Shown: piece after piece, positions 5,221-7,742 of the stretch
Layout: each line of letters starts with the position of its first letter
How positions within the stretch are numbered: the stretch's first letter is position 1
Assembly: GCA_021298235.1 (NCBI GenBank)
Contig: JAJTDX010000095.1
Location: forward strand, 1-7,742
DNA: 7,742 nucleotides
Reading direction: 5' to 3'
Origin: Cryomorphaceae bacterium
Lineage (GTDB): Bacteria; Bacteroidota; Bacteroidia; Flavobacteriales; Crocinitomicaceae
Notes under the pieces: generated by a model
What the model was told of the DNA's origin: nothing
Seen by the model: the letters and a program-made list of their open reading frames with translations, nothing else
Databases searched by the model: none
Translations under genes and position numbers: made by a program

Positions 5221-7683
5221 ATGAAGTTAAATCTATTAGTGCTGATTTTATTTCTTTCATCCGGATTATTTGCGCAGCAAAATGAGATAAAAGGAACAGT
5301 ATATCTCTCCGACAGCATAACACCTGTATCAGGAGTGACCATTATTTTAGACAAAACAAACCTTGTGGAAATAACCAATTCGTCGGGGTCTTTCCTGTTC
5401 CCGGAACTTTCTGATGGAGAATTCTTAATAATCATCAGCCACCCGGGATATAAAAAAATAAAGCAAAAAGTTGAGCTTCAAGGAAATGGTACAGTGACTT
5501 ACAACATTTGCCTGAAAGAAGAGGTTACGGATCTTCCAGAAGCAGTTGTACGACATTTGACTCTAACAGGAGGAGAAAAGGGAATAAAGGAACTTCCAGG
5601 TTCCGCCTATTATTTGTCCCCGAAAGAGATCGAGAAATTCAATTATTCAGATGTGAGCCGAATGCTGAAAAGTGTTCCCGGGGTAAACATTCAAGAAGAG
5701 GATGGATTTGGATTAAGGCCAAACATCGGACTTAGAGGAACCGGTGTGGAGCGGTCATCCAAAATAACAGTCATGGAAGATGGAGTTTTGATCGCGCCAG
5801 CGCCCTATGCGGCTCCTGCAGCCTACTATTTCCCGACAATTGGAAGGATGCAGGCTTTAGAAATACTTAAAGGAAGCAGCCAAATAAAATACGGCCCATA
5901 TACCACAGGAGGGGCAATAAATTTAATTTCAACCCAGATACCTTCTGACCTGAAAGTGAAATTCACGATGCTTGCTGGAAGTTTCAATGGTCGAAACCTA
6001 CACGCTTTCATTGGTAATTCCCATAAATCTTTTGGTTATTCGATTGAGGCCTTCAATTACAGTTCTGACGGGTTCAAAACTTTGGATAATGGCGGTAATA
6101 CAGGTTTTGACAAAAAAGATGTTATTGCTAAGTTACGTTTCAATACACCTTCTGATTCCAAAATTTATCAGTCCTTGACATTAAAGGCTGGGATAAGCAA
6201 TGAAAATTCTGATGACACCTACTTAGGGATTTCCTCGGATGATTTTTTAGTCACTCCTTACAGAAGATACGCTTCATCGCAGATGGATGAAATGAATACC
6301 CATCAATCTCAGTTGACCGCAACATATGTGATTAAACCAAGCAAAGCCATTTCATTTACAACTACGCTTTATAGAAATGACTTCCATCGAAACTGGTACA
6401 AACTGGATGCCATCAAGGATACAACCGGTATTAAAAAATCGATTGCTACAATTCTCGACACACCTAAAGATTATGCATCATACTATGAAATTATTGTAGG
6501 GGGGTCGAGTGTCAATGAAGACGCCTTATTTGTAAAGGCGAACAATCGTAACTACTACGCCCAAGGGAGTCAGTCGGTAATCGGTTTAGACTTGAAAACC
6601 GGTCAGATAAAGCATGATTTAGATCTTGGTTTCCGTTACCACCAGGATAACATGGATCGTTATCAGTTTGAAGACAAATACAAAATGGTGAACGGTACAA
6701 TGATGATGACCGCAGCGGGAGCACCAGGCACAGAAAGTAACCGAATCGTTAATGCAATTGCAGCAGCAAGTTACATCCAATATAAATTGAATTGGAAGCG
6801 TTTCACTGCAACAGGGGGTATTAGAAATGAAATGATCTGGCTTTCTGAAAATGATTTTGGAAAAAACGATCCTCAAAGGTCGGGAACTGCCCTCTCAACA
6901 AAACGGAATGAAGTGAATGTATGGATACCGGGCATTTCAGTTGATTACAAATTTAATGAATTCATGTCTGTTTTTTCAGGAGTTCACAAAGGATTTGCCC
7001 CTCCAGGAGTGAATGAGGGATCGTTGCCGGAAGAATCAGTCAATTATGAAGCTGGTGCTAAAATATACCGAAAGGCGATATCCTCTCAGCTAGTTTTGTT
7101 TTACAATGACTATTCCAACTTGTTGGGAGCTGACCTTGCAGCTGGAGGAGGAACAGGAACGGGCGCTTTATTCAACGGAGGATCTGCGTGTTCACAAGGT
7201 ATTGAATTCCAGTTAATCTATGATTTCCTCAGCAATTTTAATAACAGTAATAAGAAATGTAGGTTCAATTTACCGATGGTACTTGGATACACTTATACAG
7301 ATGCCTATTTTAGTTCAGATTTCAACAGTACTTTTGAGGATTGGGGTACGGTGAATTCAGGAGATAAATTACCATATCTGGCGAATAACCAATTCTCATT
7401 TAATCTCACATTGGAACATGCAAAATTCTCAGTAACCATTGGAGGTAAGTTTAATTCTGAGATGAGAACAGTTGCAGGGTCCGGAGAGATTCCAACAAAT
7501 GAATTGATCCCGTCAACATTTATTTTGGATGCAAGTGCAAAATACCACCTTTTGAGAAATATCTCGTTGGTATGCAATGTTATCAATCTGACCAACGAAG
7601 TTTATCTGGTTTCAACAAGACCTGCTGGTCATAGGCCTGGAATGCCATTTTCTATCCAGGGAGGTCTGAAGGCGACTTTCTGA
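5221..7683 (+). CDS. FecA-like TonB-dependent outer-membrane receptor with CarboxypepD_reg-like N-terminal domain
   Basis: The product has 820 residues. I chose the ATG at 5221 because it begins a classical signal peptide (residues 1-18, LLVLILFLSSGLFA before QQ); the upstream in-frame codons are not signal-like and overlap the promoter candidate. After the signal come a CarboxypepD_reg-like/SusC-type beta-sandwich (about 22-100) and a TonB-box-like LPEAVV (105-110). The plug (about 120-240) contains LKSVPGVN (149-156), NIGLRGTG (168-175), VMEDGVLIAPAPYAAPA (184-200) and ILKGSSQIKYGPYTTGGAINLIS (215-237). A 22-strand-type barrel runs to the terminal Phe820. The plug wording, the 'IKYGPYTTGGAINL' segment and the RPAGHRPGMP near the C-terminus (800-809) resemble FecA, the ferric-citrate receptor. 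Substrate import of an iron chelate is therefore likely but unproven. The STN signalling domain of E. coli FecA is absent, and no fecI/fecR-like genes are nearby. A glycine-rich stretch (642-648) lies in a probable barrel loop. A terminator follows 20 bases after the stop. Confidence 0.93.
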   Translation: MKLNLLVLILFLSSGLFAQQNEIKGTVYLSDSITPVSGVTIILDKTNLVEITNSSGSFLFPELSDGEFLIIISHPGYKKIKQKVELQGNGTVTYNICLKEEVTDLPEAVVRHLTLTGGEKGIKELPGSAYYLSPKEIEKFNYSDVSRMLKSVPGVNIQEEDGFGLRPNIGLRGTGVERSSKITVMEDGVLIAPAPYAAPAAYYFPTIGRMQALEILKGSSQIKYGPYTTGGAINLISTQIPSDLKVKFTMLAGSFNGRNLHAFIGNSHKSFGYSIEAFNYSSDGFKTLDNGGNTGFDKKDVIAKLRFNTPSDSKIYQSLTLKAGISNENSDDTYLGISSDDFLVTPYRRYASSQMDEMNTHQSQLTATYVIKPSKAISFTTTLYRNDFHRNWYKLDAIKDTTGIKKSIATILDTPKDYASYYEIIVGGSSVNEDALFVKANNRNYYAQGSQSVIGLDLKTGQIKHDLDLGFRYHQDNMDRYQFEDKYKMVNGTMMMTAAGAPGTESNRIVNAIAAASYIQYKLNWKRFTATGGIRNEMIWLSENDFGKNDPQRSGTALSTKRNEVNVWIPGISVDYKFNEFMSVFSGVHKGFAPPGVNEGSLPEESVNYEAGAKIYRKAISSQLVLFYNDYSNLLGADLAAGGGTGTGALFNGGSACSQGIEFQLIYDFLSNFNNSNKKCRFNLPMVLGYTYTDAYFSSDFNSTFEDWGTVNSGDKLPYLANNQFSFNLTLEHAKFSVTIGGKFNSEMRTVAGSGEIPTNELIPSTFILDASAKYHLLRNISLVCNVINLTNEVYLVSTRPAGHRPGMPFSIQGGLKATF

Positions 7684-7703
7684 TTCGGGAGATTTTTATG
7701 TCC

Positions 7704-7732
7704 AAAAAAGGCAGTTCTTACTGCCTTTTTTT
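7704..7732 (+). terminator. Strong rho-independent terminator after the receptor gene
   Basis: The stem AAAAAAGGCAG / CTGCCTTTTTT has a GGCAG/CTGCC core (7710-7714 and 7721-7725) and a 6-base loop TTCTTA. It is followed by seven T (7726-7732). The A-run on the left side means it can also terminate leftward transcription from beyond the right edge. Confidence 0.88.
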
Positions 7733-7742
7733 ATTCCTTTGA

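Noticed and set aside
6512..6876. Two overlapping minus-strand frames inside the receptor gene
   Set aside because: Both are antisense to barrel coding sequence, overlap each other in different frames and show no domain.

Overview
The window looks like a chromosomal segment of a member of the Bacteroidota, most likely from the Cytophagales or a related order. The evidence is AT-rich DNA, the near absence of Shine-Dalgarno sequences, promoter-like sites of the Bacteroidota type (TTG about 18-20 bases before TAnnTTTG), a TonB-dependent receptor with a CarboxypepD_reg-like N-terminal domain, and a DUF4924 gene, a family I know mainly from this phylum. The order-level placement is inference. All open frames are intact, and there are no mobile elements, CRISPR arrays, tRNAs or rRNAs.

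Left part (1-2172, plus strand): the 3' part of a beta-CASP metallo-beta-lactamase-fold protein (RNA-processing type) is followed after 7 bases by a complete FAD-linked D-2-hydroxyacid oxidase/dehydrogenase of the GlcD/D-lactate dehydrogenase type. The latter meets the next gene head-on, and the two stop codons interlock in one CTAG.

Middle part (2169-5060, minus strand): reading leftward, a BadF/BadG-type sugar kinase (probably N-acetylglucosamine-kinase-like) comes first. Next is an orphan SiaC-family (DUF1987) protein with its own promoter candidate and rho-independent terminator. Last is a tight three-gene operon: an 83-residue protein of unknown function, an OmpH/Skp-like lipoprotein, and a DUF4924 protein. 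The gaps in this operon are 4 bases and 1 base.

Right part (5061-7742, plus strand): a 160-bp divergent intergenic region carries a perfect 8-bp inverted repeat beside a promoter candidate. It is followed by a FecA-like TonB-dependent receptor of 820 residues, then a strong terminator.

The genes do not form one obvious pathway. The parts most worth attention are the three-gene envelope operon, which holds two proteins of unknown function, and the SiaC-like protein with isoleucine where the regulatory threonine is expected. I see no convincing evidence of a wholly new system; most of the window reads as ordinary core genome.
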